Positions 17,778-26,272 of a DNA stretch of 64,000 nucleotides are shown here, in pieces. The notes beneath the pieces were generated by a model. That model searched no databases, was not told the origin of the DNA, and worked only from the letters and a program-made list of their open reading frames with translations. The stretch's first letter is position 1, and each line of letters opens with the position of its first letter. The DNA is from UBA937 sp031549725 (GTDB taxonomy: Bacteria > Spirochaetota > Spirochaetia > Treponematales > Breznakiellaceae): assembly GCA_031549725.1 (NCBI GenBank), contig JAVBPH010000001.1, positions 1 through 64,000 on the forward strand. The letters run 5' to 3'. The position numbers were made by a program, and so were the translations under genes.

Positions 17778-19355
17778 TTACATATATTGTGCTGCGAGGC
17801 GCATTATTTCTTCCTGAGTAGCTTGTGCGCCCTCAACGAACCCGGTTACTCTGCCTTCACTCATCACCATAATCCGGTCCGACATACCGATTAATTCGGG
17901 CATTTCGGATGAAATCATGATAATAGCTTTGCCGCGTTTTGCCAAATCTGCAATGATTGTATAGATTTCATATTTGGCCCCAACGTCGATACCCCTGGTC
18001 GGTTCGTCCAGGATAAGTATGTCAGGATCAGTAAGCAGCCAGCGTGCAAAAAGGACCTTCTGCTGATTTCCCCCGGAAAGATCCCGGATTTTATTATGGG
18101 AACTGGGAGTTTTAACCCGGAGGGTTTTAATCATACTATCAGTATCTTTGTCGCCTTTTCTTTCATTGATGAGTCCCCCGGGGCCAATATACTGCTTAAG
18201 GTTTGCCAAAAGCATATTGTCCTTCACCGACAGCATGGGGATAATTCCTGTGGCCCGGCGTTCTTCCGTCAGCAGAGCCATTTTATGTTCCTTTGCCTGG
18301 AACGGATGACTTATTTTTACTTCTTTTCCATTGATAAATATTTGTCCGCTTTCAACCGGTCTGAGTCCAAAGAGTGATTCCACCAACTCAGTCCGCTGGG
18401 CACCCACCAGGCCTCCAAGTCCAAGGATTTCACCGCTGCGGAGCGTAAAATTGACATCCTTGAACGAATTGCTCTGGGCTGAGGTGAAATGCTTAACCTC
18501 AAAAATTACCTTGCCCGGTACATTTTCCCTTCTGGGATACCGGAGCGAAGAAACCAATGCCCATTTTTCATTATCGTTTCTATGATCTTCTTCGATTTCT
18601 TCCTGGCTCACTATTTCCCGGCCAACCATCAATTTAATGATCTGATCGGTGGTTAATTCTTTTGCACTGTAGGAACCCACATGCTTGCCGTCGCGCATGA
18701 TGGAAACATCATCTGAAATAGTAAGAATTTCTTCAATTTTGTGGGAAATGTAAATAATTGATACACCTTCGCTGCGAAGCCGGTTTATTATGGTAAACAG
18801 ATGGCCAACTTCATTTTCCGTCAGCGATGATGTAGGTTCGTCCATAATAATAACCTTAGCGCCGTATGAAACAGACTTTGCAATTTCCAAAAGCTGAATT
18901 TTGGAGACCGAAAGTTCTCTCACCCAAACTCTAGGGTCAATGTCGATATTAAGATCTTTAAAAAGATCGATAGTATCGTGATACATTTTTTTATGATCAA
19001 CAAATTGGAAAGGACCTGCCCCTTTTTGGGGGTATCTTCCCAACCAAAGATTATCCATAACGCTCCGGTAAGGTACGGGAAGTAATTCCTGGTGAACCAT
19101 GGAAATACCCGCATCCAGAGCCTGGCGTGAATTGGCAAAATGCTGTTCTTTTCCTTCAAGTATCATTTGGCCCGAATCGGGCTCATAAATACCGAAAAGA
19201 CATTTCATTAATGTCGATTTTCCCGCCCCGTTTTCACCCATAAGGGCGTGCACTGTTCCAGGGCGTATATTGATGGAAACATCATCAAGCGCTTGCACCC
19301 CTGGAAATGCCTTTGACATATTTTTTATTTGCAGGATATAGTTTTCGTTCTCCAT
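17778..19355 (-). CDS. mglA: Galactose/glucose ABC transporter ATP-binding protein MglA
   Basis: A double ATPase that powers sugar import. The first nucleotide-binding domain has Walker A GENGAGKST (40-48), and Walker B VIIMDEPTSSL. The second has the ABC signature LSGGNQQKVLF and Walker B ILILDEPTRGI, while its Walker A is degenerate (GGLVGAQRTEL), as is usual for the CUT2 family. Length 525 is normal. GGGAG precedes the ATG. A hairpin with a T-run (19378-19409) lies between mglB and mglA. Confidence 0.94.
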   Translation of the reverse strand: MENENYILQIKNMSKAFPGVQALDDVSINIRPGTVHALMGENGAGKSTLMKCLFGIYEPDSGQMILEGKEQHFANSRQALDAGISMVHQELLPVPYRSVMDNLWLGRYPQKGAGPFQFVDHKKMYHDTIDLFKDLNIDIDPRVWVRELSVSKIQLLEIAKSVSYGAKVIIMDEPTSSLTENEVGHLFTIINRLRSEGVSIIYISHKIEEILTISDDVSIMRDGKHVGSYSAKELTTDQIIKLMVGREIVSQEEIEEDHRNDNEKWALVSSLRYPRRENVPGKVIFEVKHFTSAQSNSFKDVNFTLRSGEILGLGGLVGAQRTELVESLFGLRPVESGQIFINGKEVKISHPFQAKEHKMALLTEERRATGIIPMLSVKDNMLLANLKQYIGPGGLINERKGDKDTDSMIKTLRVKTPSSHNKIRDLSGGNQQKVLFARWLLTDPDILILDEPTRGIDVGAKYEIYTIIADLAKRGKAIIMISSEMPELIGMSDRIMVMSEGRVTGFVEGAQATQEEIMRLAAQYM

Positions 19356-19377
19356 CAGCAGCTCCCTTAATCTGTTT

Positions 19378-19409
19378 AAAAAAAGGGAGGATCCTTGATG
19401 AATCCTCCC
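19378..19409 (-). terminator. Hairpin between mglB and mglA (attenuator or partial terminator)
   Basis: GGGAGGAT pairs with ATCCTCCC and is followed by seven T on the minus strand. It would reduce read-through from mglB into mglAC, keeping the binding protein more abundant than the membrane parts. Confidence 0.75.
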
Positions 19410-19495
19410 TGTTAAAATCCAACTTTTAAAGATTAGAACATCTGTAAAATACTATATCACTAAACCTCTAAAAATTGAAGATACCAGAGCTTCGT

Positions 19496-20503
19496 TTATT
19501 TGAATTGCTGGTAGTTATCCTTGGTTACTTTCTGATAAGGAACCCAAACATATTTGCCATCGGTAAGAGTCCAACCGGCGCTGCTTGCGGGCTGTTTGCG
19601 GGCAAGAGCATAGGCGAGATCAAAGGTGGCTTTACCCTGGTTAGCAGCGTCGTTAAGAACGGTGCCCAGGAGGGTGCCCTGTTCCAGAGCCTGGAGAGCA
19701 GGAGCAGTGGCGTCAACACCCAGTACGGGGATGTATTTGCCGCCGGTGAAATAGCCTTCCTGGCGGAGAGCTTCGATTACACCAAGAGCCATGTCGTCGT
19801 TGTTAGCAAACACGAATTCAATCTTGTCACCAAACCGTGCATAGAAAGCCTTCATCTTTTCAACTGCCCTGGGGCGATCCCACATGGCGGTATCTTCAGC
19901 GAGTTTTTCTACTTTAATGCCTGCATCGGTGATAGCTTTGATGGAATATTCGGTCCGGAGTTCAGCATCCTGGTGTCCGGGTTCGCCTTTCAGCATGATG
20001 TACTGCATAACGCCGTCTTTGTTCTTGTCGGCGCCGGGGGTTTTCTTCCAATAGTCAACAGCAATTTCGCCCTGCATGGTTCCTGACTGTTCGGCTTTTG
20101 CACCGACATAGTAAACCTGGTCCCATTTTTTCATATCTTCGGGGAGAGGTTCGCGGTTGAAGAAGATAACCGGGGTATTCTTGGCCTTTGCCTTGTCAAT
20201 AATGGTGGCAGCAGCGGTCCGGTCTACGGGGTTAATGGCGATAACATTCATTTTCTTGGAAAGGAATGCATCCACCTGGTCGTTCTGGGTGGGCTGTGCA
20301 TTCTGTGAGTCTACCATTTCAATGGTTGCTTTTCCCTTTGCATTTTCTTCGATAGAGTTCCGTACGTAGGACATGAACGTATCGTCGAACTTGTAAATGG
20401 CCACACCAACTTTAGGCATATCGCCACCCTGGCTGGATCCGCCAGCGAATACAGAACCGGAAACGACGATCAATGCAAGTAAGATTAAAAGACCTTTTTT
20501 CAT
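19496..20503 (-). CDS. mglB: Galactose/glucose-binding periplasmic protein MglB
   Basis: Periplasmic receptor for the Mgl importer. The start at 20503 has a GGAGG box and a signal peptide (residues 1-20, LLILLALIVVSGSVFA, then GGSSQGG). The mature part shows the Peripla_BP_4 pattern, with the VGVAIYKFDDTFMSYVRNSI opening, ALNPVDRT-like INPVDRTAA (the galactose-binding loop) and the NNDDMALG segment close to the C-terminal domain. It has 335 residues and no lipobox cysteine. A -10 box TATAAT (20522-20527) lies just upstream. The neighbouring sensor operon probably controls it. Confidence 0.94.
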   Translation of the reverse strand: MKKGLLILLALIVVSGSVFAGGSSQGGDMPKVGVAIYKFDDTFMSYVRNSIEENAKGKATIEMVDSQNAQPTQNDQVDAFLSKKMNVIAINPVDRTAAATIIDKAKAKNTPVIFFNREPLPEDMKKWDQVYYVGAKAEQSGTMQGEIAVDYWKKTPGADKNKDGVMQYIMLKGEPGHQDAELRTEYSIKAITDAGIKVEKLAEDTAMWDRPRAVEKMKAFYARFGDKIEFVFANNDDMALGVIEALRQEGYFTGGKYIPVLGVDATAPALQALEQGTLLGTVLNDAANQGKATFDLAYALARKQPASSAGWTLTDGKYVWVPYQKVTKDNYQQFK

Positions 20504-20521
20504 TGATTTCCTCCAAATAAG

Positions 20522-20540
20522 ATTATATGAGTTCAAACTC
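20522..20540 (-). promoter_or_regulatory. mglB: Promoter region of mglB
   Basis: A perfect -10 hexamer TATAAT (minus strand 20527-20522) is 18 nt before the mglB start. The -35 region has no good match at 17 bp. Next to the -10 box lies a GAGTT..AACTC dyad (20529-20540) that could be part of an activator site, possibly for the AraC-type regulator. Confidence 0.4.
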
Positions 20541-20677
20541 AAAATAACTGTATCACATGATCGATTCAGGAGAAATAAGAAAGTTTTTCTATCTTCTGCA
20601 TTATGACGATGTGGCCGAATTCAACCCCTAAATTATAGCAAAATAACAGCATATTAAATCATAAAAAGTAAGACTGT

Positions 20678-21721
20678 TTACTGGGGAAGGACATTTCTAT
20701 ACACATCATCCTTCAGGTGAAAACCGTCTTTAATGACCGTTTCATGGATATTGGAGATATCCACCGCTACGGGATGCAATTTATAATAGGGAATCCGGAA
20801 AGTTCCGTCGTTTATCGCATTATGGATGGTAAACCGGTCCTTTTTGGCCATATATACCGCCAATTCCGCTGCGGTGGAGGCTATATACTCTATGGGCTTA
20901 TAAATGGTCATAAACTGGGTCCCTTCCACAATACGCTGGCAGGCAGCAATATCCGCATCCGCCCCGATAACAATGGTTTTTCCGGTCAGCCTTTTGATAG
21001 CCAAAGCCCGGATAATCGCTTCCGCCTGGAGGTCATTTATAGCGATAATCCCGCTGATATTAACATTTTTCTCCAGCAGGGAGGTTACATATTCGAAGGC
21101 TTCTTCGCTGTTCATGGTCTGGGGCCAATAATCTATTACGATAATTTTACCTTCCTCAATAGGGCCGGCCAGGACATGCATGATCCCTTCGTGGACTTCC
21201 TCGGCATACACATCGTTCGGAAGGCCATTGTAGATTACCACCGTACCTTTTTCTACTTTGCTTAGGATTCCCTGGGCCTGCTGCATCCCCGCGCTGAGGC
21301 CGTCATAGGCCAGGTACAGTTCTGCCCCGCTGTTAAAAACCAGCCTTTCGTACAGCAGTACCGGGATTCCCGCTTTTTCGGCATCCTGGATTGGTCCTGC
21401 CAGGGAAAAGGAGTCCGAGGCGATAATAACCAGCACATCCACCTGCTGATCCAGAAGGTAATAGAGCTGTTTTTCCTGGAGTTCCGGGTTTCCCTCGCTG
21501 AACTGAATAATTACCTCCGATCCGAGGCTATTTGCTTTGGATATGAAAATATCCCTGTCCCGGCCCCACCGTTCCTCGATTAATGAATCCATCAGGAATC
21601 CTATCCGGGGATGGGTTTTTACCTCTGAAGGGTTTTCTTCCCTTTTACAGGAAAATACTGCCAAAAAGCATGATGTACAGATGACGATACCTAGGGCCTT
21701 TCTAATAATTGTACGTTTCAT
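20678..21721 (-). CDS. Sugar-binding lipoprotein of the sensor operon
   Basis: A substrate-binding protein of the Peripla_BP_4 (xylose/ribose) type, with a lipobox: FLAVFSC, so it should be lipid-anchored at the membrane. The start at 21721 is preferred as GGAAGG precedes it; it overlaps the end of the response-regulator gene by 20 nt, showing translational coupling. The mature part begins PRIGFLMDSLIEERWGRDRD, and includes VIIASDSFSLAGPIQDAEKAGIPVLLYER, typical of XylF-like proteins. It is the last gene of a four-gene operon with a kinase, a regulator and another binding protein. It may be a receptor for the kinase or may feed a transporter. Confidence 0.85.
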   Translation of the reverse strand: MKRTIIRKALGIVICTSCFLAVFSCKREENPSEVKTHPRIGFLMDSLIEERWGRDRDIFISKANSLGSEVIIQFSEGNPELQEKQLYYLLDQQVDVLVIIASDSFSLAGPIQDAEKAGIPVLLYERLVFNSGAELYLAYDGLSAGMQQAQGILSKVEKGTVVIYNGLPNDVYAEEVHEGIMHVLAGPIEEGKIIVIDYWPQTMNSEEAFEYVTSLLEKNVNISGIIAINDLQAEAIIRALAIKRLTGKTIVIGADADIAACQRIVEGTQFMTIYKPIEYIASTAAELAVYMAKKDRFTIHNAINDGTFRIPYYKLHPVAVDISNIHETVIKDGFHLKDDVYRNVLPQ

Positions 21722-23255
21722 AGGGCCTTCCATGTTTCTGGGTGTATTCGGACGGGGTTACGCCCATCAATTTTTTAAATGCCCTGCTAAAATAATTGGA
21801 GTCGGGATACCCGCAGAGTGAAGAAATTTCTTTTATCGATAAAACTCCTTCTGTTAGCTCCTGACAAGCTTTTTCAATACGTTTTTTACTCAAATGCTCT
21901 GTAAAACTGATACCGGTTTCGGATACCAGGAGGCGGGAGACGTGTGCCGGACTTAATCCTACCTTGTCCGCCGCATCCTCCAGGGAAATCTGCCGGTCAT
22001 AGGACTCGTTTATGAAATTAAGAATCTTATATACTCTTTTATCTATCTTGTTTTTTCCGGAAACCGACTGTTCTTTATCCAAAATTGATGAAATGCTTAA
22101 TGTAAGCATCCGGCCCGATTCTTCCGCCGCTTCCTTGCCGGAGGAACTGTTCAAAAGACGCTGTTTCTTGCCGGCCTTTAAGATATCCTCCGCATTTCCC
22201 CCGGCAAAGGCTGCCACCACCGATGCAATAATGGACCGTTCAAAGGGATTGTCCAGATTATCCCCATCATGGGTAATCCAGCGGACGAAACCTGCGTTTA
22301 CGCCATTCACATCCCCCGCGGCGGCCAGGTCAAGGATTCCCTGGATTTCCTCGCTGAAGGGTTCTTCCTGGCTGCTCTGCTGGGAATAGGGGGTGGTTTT
22401 CCGGGGGTACATGATGGTTTCAAACAGCTTAATCCAGGAATTCCGCAGGGTTGACATGGGTTCCACGGTTCCTATGGAAAATTTAATCCCGGGATTCCCC
22501 ACGGATTTCAGGGCTTCTTCAATGGCATACCGGGTATCATCGGATTTATCCCCGGCGGTAAATATGGAAATAAGCCTTCCCATGACAGGACCTATAATAC
22601 AGTCCAGACGGTTGGTTATTTCCTGGCGGATCCGTTTTTCCTCTTCCCGGGAATACCATGACTGCTGATAACTGCTTTCGGCATCCTTATGCAGTACCGA
22701 AAAATGGCCCCTTAATGCATGGTTCTTTTTTATCCCCAGCCATTCCGCGGAGGAATCAATAAATTCCAGGTTGGTATTTCCCTGGATCAGGGCATAAATG
22801 AACCCCGCTTCAATAAGCGGCCGGGCAAATTCGTGTTTTTCCCTGGATTCCAGGTTCCTTAATGCACTTTCCTTGTTCAGCTTGAGATGGGAAAGCGCCT
22901 CCTGGATGGTCCCCACCAGCTGTTCCTGGGTTAAGGGCTTCACCAGATACTTATACGCCCCCAGGCTGTAGGCCTCCTGGGCTATATCAAACCGCTCATA
23001 CGCGGTAAGAAGGATAATAATACTGTCCGGAAGGGTTTGCCTTATCTCCCTGAGGATATCCAATCCGCTCATTCCGGGCATCCGGACATCCAGGATAAGG
23101 ATATCCGGTTTCGTCCGGTTGATCCCTTCCAGGGCTTCCCGGCCGGATTTTGCCATACCGGAAATTTCCAGGTCCGGGAAGGACTTTTTTATACTGACAG
23201 ATAAACCATCCAACATGGGCTGCTCATCGTCGACCAGATATATCCGGTTTTTCAT
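21702..23255 (-). CDS. AraC-type response regulator (YesN-like)
   Basis: Two-component response regulator of 517 residues. The receiver domain (1-120) has acidic pocket residues D9, D10, the phospho-acceptor D56 in ILILDVRMPGMSG and the conserved Lys in KYLVKP. A middle domain of unknown role spans about 140-400. The C-terminal AraC helix-turn-helix pair starts at about 415 (INESYDRQISLEDAADKVGLSP ... SLCGYPDSNYFSRAFKK). Its ATG overlaps the stop codon of the kinase by 1 nt, and its AGGAGG box lies inside the kinase gene. It probably activates the nearby mglBAC genes. Confidence 0.92.
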   Translation of the reverse strand: MKNRIYLVDDEQPMLDGLSVSIKKSFPDLEISGMAKSGREALEGINRTKPDILILDVRMPGMSGLDILREIRQTLPDSIIILLTAYERFDIAQEAYSLGAYKYLVKPLTQEQLVGTIQEALSHLKLNKESALRNLESREKHEFARPLIEAGFIYALIQGNTNLEFIDSSAEWLGIKKNHALRGHFSVLHKDAESSYQQSWYSREEEKRIRQEITNRLDCIIGPVMGRLISIFTAGDKSDDTRYAIEEALKSVGNPGIKFSIGTVEPMSTLRNSWIKLFETIMYPRKTTPYSQQSSQEEPFSEEIQGILDLAAAGDVNGVNAGFVRWITHDGDNLDNPFERSIIASVVAAFAGGNAEDILKAGKKQRLLNSSSGKEAAEESGRMLTLSISSILDKEQSVSGKNKIDKRVYKILNFINESYDRQISLEDAADKVGLSPAHVSRLLVSETGISFTEHLSKKRIEKACQELTEGVLSIKEISSLCGYPDSNYFSRAFKKLMGVTPSEYTQKHGRPYETYNY

Positions 23256-24739
23256 TATGATGCCTCCTGGTATGGTATACTGATACGGATCCTTGTTCCG
23301 GATGGTTCAATGGATTCTATGGAAAAGACATCGGTTTTTCCCGAAAAGAGCCTCAGCCGCCAAATAACATTTACCAGGCCGTGGCCGTGGTTTCCAGCGG
23401 AGACGGTATCTTTTTTCTTATTTGCCGCGTCGAATATCTCTGCTTTCCTTTTTTCGGTTATTCCCGTACCATTATCTTCAACACATAATATTATCGTACT
23501 TTCTTCAATAAAGCCATAAATTTTTAAGCATGCATTTTCCGTTTTTTGGTACAGCCCATGGGCGATGGCATTTTCCACCAGGGGCTGGATGATCATTTTC
23601 GGGAAAAGGACCTTTTTTGTATCAAAATCCATGGAGATATCAATGGAAAAAACCCCGGGGAACCGGATAGTCATAAGGTACATATAGGAACGGATATATT
23701 CCAATTCCTCGGATAATGCCGTGACGGACTGCTCGGTTTCCCTGAAGGAATACCGCATCAGCTGAGCCAACTGCTCCAGGAACTGACGGGTTTTTTCGGC
23801 TTCCTCCACCACCGCAAGTTGAAGGCCCGTATTCAGGCTGTTGAAAAGAAAATGGGGATTAATCCGGGCCTGCAGGGCTTCCAGTTCGGATTTCTGCAGC
23901 AGCCCGGACATTTCCAGGTTTTTCATCCGTTCCTGGAGCAGGGCAGTCTCTATATTAGCCTTATTCTGGATTTCATTAATCGATTCCTGGATGGACCCCT
24001 TCATAATATTAAATGCATGGGAGGTGATACTGACTTCATCGTCCCCTTCTACCGGAAGGATGGAATCGTCAAAAACACCCTGGGAAATTTTATTGGCCTC
24101 CTGGCCCAGCCGGAAAATTGGGGTGGAAATCTTCTGGGTATAATAAAAGATCAGGATAAAACCAAACAGGAAAGCCGATCCTATAATACCCATATTAAAC
24201 CACCGGACCCCGTTCATCCCTGAGGAAAAGGCGGCCATGTTATTTACCTGGTCATCCAGGAGGAATAACCGCAGGGCATTTGCCCGTTCCTGGATCTGAG
24301 CCCCGAGCTCATTGAATCTATTATAGTAAAAATCGTATTCCCGGGTGTTCCTGGCACGTTTTGCCTGGACCGCCGCATCCCCGGCGGCTATAAACTCCTT
24401 TAAAAGGGATGCGATATTCCGCTCTATCAACGTACTTTCATCAGTATAGGTACTATGATCCAGGTCACCGATCCGTTCGCTTAAAATCCTGGAATAGTAC
24501 ATATACCGCCGGAGGTTTTCCGAATTTTTTGAGGACATATATATAGAAAGATTATTTTCAGCCGCTGCGGTCTCGTTCAGCAGTTCCTGTATATAGTAAT
24601 TTTTTGAAAAAAGGGCATCCATATTGGCTATGGCGGATGCCACCGTATAGGTGGTAAAAAACGCCACCAGGGCTATAAGAAAAACCGGCACTATCGCCAG
24701 GGTAAAAAGTTTATATCTGATGTTATTTGTGATTTTCAT
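23255..24739 (-). CDS. Sensor histidine kinase (YesM-like)
   Basis: Membrane-bound sensor kinase of 494 residues. Transmembrane segment 1 is at about 11-33, segment 2 at about 181-200, with a periplasmic helical sensor domain of roughly 150 residues between. A HAMP linker follows, then the His_kinase domain with H296 in INPHFLFNSLN, the N-box QPLVENAIAHG and the G-box VEDNGTGI. Its stop codon overlaps the regulator start, and its own ATG overlaps the end of the upstream binding protein by 4 nt, so the four genes form a tight operon. The association with two sugar-binding proteins suggests a sugar signal. Confidence 0.93.
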   Translation of the reverse strand: MKITNNIRYKLFTLAIVPVFLIALVAFFTTYTVASAIANMDALFSKNYYIQELLNETAAAENNLSIYMSSKNSENLRRYMYYSRILSERIGDLDHSTYTDESTLIERNIASLLKEFIAAGDAAVQAKRARNTREYDFYYNRFNELGAQIQERANALRLFLLDDQVNNMAAFSSGMNGVRWFNMGIIGSAFLFGFILIFYYTQKISTPIFRLGQEANKISQGVFDDSILPVEGDDEVSITSHAFNIMKGSIQESINEIQNKANIETALLQERMKNLEMSGLLQKSELEALQARINPHFLFNSLNTGLQLAVVEEAEKTRQFLEQLAQLMRYSFRETEQSVTALSEELEYIRSYMYLMTIRFPGVFSIDISMDFDTKKVLFPKMIIQPLVENAIAHGLYQKTENACLKIYGFIEESTIILCVEDNGTGITEKRKAEIFDAANKKKDTVSAGNHGHGLVNVIWRLRLFSGKTDVFSIESIEPSGTRIRISIPYQEAS

Positions 24740-25737
24740 GGCGCCCGGGACCTGGTTAAGTCATCCTTGAATAAAACATATGAACCCGTATCGACATAAG
24801 CGTTGGTCCTTTCATTTCTTGCCAGGGAAACCAGGGCTTCCACGGCATTTTGACCGGCTTTTTCGGGATTTCTAACAATACTCGCAGAAATTACTCCCAT
24901 TTCCATATGCCTCCGTATTTCCGGGGAATCATCCACCGAAATGATCAGCGGGGTACCCACCCGGCCATATTCAATTAAGGTCTGGGCTGCCCCCAGGGCT
25001 TCCCCGGCATTGGTAAAAACCGCCACCCCAATCTGGGGGTGATCCGTCAGGATTTCCCGGATAAATTCCTCCCCGGCGATGGCTGTATTTTTATAGGAAC
25101 TGATCAGGTTGACCTGAATGGAAGGATATCCCCGGATAACCTGCTGAAATCCCTGGATATAGCTGGTATTCTGGGTGGTATTCCGTTCCGGGCTTTCGGA
25201 TAATAGGATACCAACCTGTCCGCCCCTGGGCAGCAGCCCCGCGGTGGTTAATGCAGCCAGCCTTCCCACATCAAATTCATTGGTTCCGATGAATGCATCC
25301 CGGTAGGTGGAGGAAACATTGTATTCAAGGTTAACAATGGGTATTTTTTTCTCTTTTAGCTGATTAAGCACCTCCCCATAGGAGGCATCGTTGGGAATGG
25401 ATACAATAACCCCGTCGGGATTTGTATTGAGGATAAGTTCCAGCAGGGATTTGACCGAGTAGGTATCCTTTCCGGGTTCGTATTCAAAAACCTGGAGAAC
25501 AGCCTTTTCTTCTTCCGCGGCTTCCTTCATTCCATTGTAAGCCCGGACAAAGAAAAGATCCTTGCTTGGTGAGGGAATCAGGACTGCAAAATGGAATACT
25601 ATCTGCATCTTTCCTGTCCGGGGTTTTGCCGGATTCACCGACCGCTCAACGCCGGACAAAGCAAGGATGGAACACACCGTCAGTACCGCAAAAAGGAAGG
25701 CAGAAAGTAATAGACAAATTCTCAGGCTTTTTTTCAT
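24736..25737 (-). CDS. Sugar-binding protein, probable sensor component
   Basis: A Peripla_BP_4/RbsB-type binding protein of 333 residues, first gene of the sensor operon. An N-terminal hydrophobic segment (about 7-28, ICLLLSAFLFAVLTVCSILALSG) has no clear signal-peptidase site or lipobox, so it may stay membrane-tethered. The mature domain shows VFHFAVLIPSPSKDLFFVRAY, a DGVIVSIPND loop and IISVDDSPEIRRHMEMG. Because it overlaps the kinase start by 4 nt, it is likely a partner that presents the sugar to the kinase, as in known three-component sugar sensors. Confidence 0.85.
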   Translation of the reverse strand: MKKSLRICLLLSAFLFAVLTVCSILALSGVERSVNPAKPRTGKMQIVFHFAVLIPSPSKDLFFVRAYNGMKEAAEEEKAVLQVFEYEPGKDTYSVKSLLELILNTNPDGVIVSIPNDASYGEVLNQLKEKKIPIVNLEYNVSSTYRDAFIGTNEFDVGRLAALTTAGLLPRGGQVGILLSESPERNTTQNTSYIQGFQQVIRGYPSIQVNLISSYKNTAIAGEEFIREILTDHPQIGVAVFTNAGEALGAAQTLIEYGRVGTPLIISVDDSPEIRRHMEMGVISASIVRNPEKAGQNAVEALVSLARNERTNAYVDTGSYVLFKDDLTRSRAP

Positions 25738-25827
25738 CTGTTTAGGATAGCAAAGTTATGATGTTTCGTCAAAAGAAAATACATGTTCCTGCGGGATTTC
25801 CTTATTTACCAGGAATCCGGGATTTTC

Positions 25828-26094
25828 CTATGATTCGTCATCCTCCGGAAGGTCTTCAGCTTCCAGTTTCTTTTGTGCCTCTTCTTCTTCTTTGTCTTTT
25901 TTTTCCTGTCCGGCTAACTGACGGTTCATGAAAAAAATTCCAATAGCCGCAAAAATTACGCAGTTGATGGCAATTCTTTCGGTTGATTCTTCAAGCCTGA
26001 TGCCTGTAAAGGACCGCAAAAAAGTATAGATCAGCAGCAGCGCCGCTAATCCTATGGTTAACCCCATAAGGGTGGTTCGTTTTACTCTCTTCAT
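25828..26094 (-). CDS. Small membrane protein with acidic tail
   Basis: An 88-residue protein that I do not recognise. Two transmembrane helices (about 10-30 and 43-57) are followed by a strongly charged C-terminal tail rich in Glu and Lys (KKDKEEEEAQKKLEAEDLPE). No Shine-Dalgarno precedes the ATG; instead a very good promoter ends 6 nt upstream (see 26101-26129). It is divergent from pbpC. Confidence 0.6.
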   Translation of the reverse strand: MKRVKRTTLMGLTIGLAALLLIYTFLRSFTGIRLEESTERIAINCVIFAAIGIFFMNRQLAGQEKKDKEEEEAQKKLEAEDLPEDDES

Positions 26095-26100
26095 GGGTGT

Positions 26101-26129
26101 ATTATACCCCTGTTATGGATCTAACTCAA
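26101..26129 (-). promoter_or_regulatory. Promoter of the small membrane protein, leaderless type
   Basis: TTGAGT (26129-26124), a 17-bp spacer and a perfect TATAAT (26106-26101) end 6 nt before the ATG at 26094. The -35 box lies in a hairpin that faces pbpC. Confidence 0.6.
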
Positions 26130-26161
26130 CCGGGAATCTCTAAAAACCCGGTTGGTTTTTT
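26127..26161 (+). promoter_or_regulatory. Terminator-like hairpin upstream of pbpC
   Basis: CAACCGGG pairs with CCCGGTTG and is followed by six T on the plus strand. No plus-strand gene precedes it, so it may be an antisense terminator or an attenuator. It is overlapped by the PAL family copy at 26133-26170. Confidence 0.45.
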
Positions 26162-26170
26162 AGCGGTTCC
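26133..26170. repeat. TCTAAAAA palindrome (PAL family copy 3)
   Basis: GGAATCTCTAAAAA and TTTTTTAGCGGTTCC are imperfect inverted arms around the CCCGGTTG half of the hairpin. It resembles the palindromes at 4095, 15917 and 59035, and like them it lies between a promoter and a gene start. Confidence 0.4.
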
Positions 26171-26235
26171 CGTTGCTAAATCAGGATTGAAAAACGATAC
26201 AAAAATACCGTAAGTTCCGGACTAGCCCTGGTATA

Positions 26236-26264
26236 TGGAGTCCCTCCGGAAATCATGGTAAAAT
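26236..26264 (+). promoter_or_regulatory. pbpC: Possible pbpC promoter
   Basis: TGGAGT (weak), a 17-bp spacer and TAAAAT (26259-26264) end 8 nt before the ATG at 26273, which has no clear Shine-Dalgarno. The -35 match is poor. Confidence 0.35.
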
Positions 26265-26272
26265 AAATTGAA

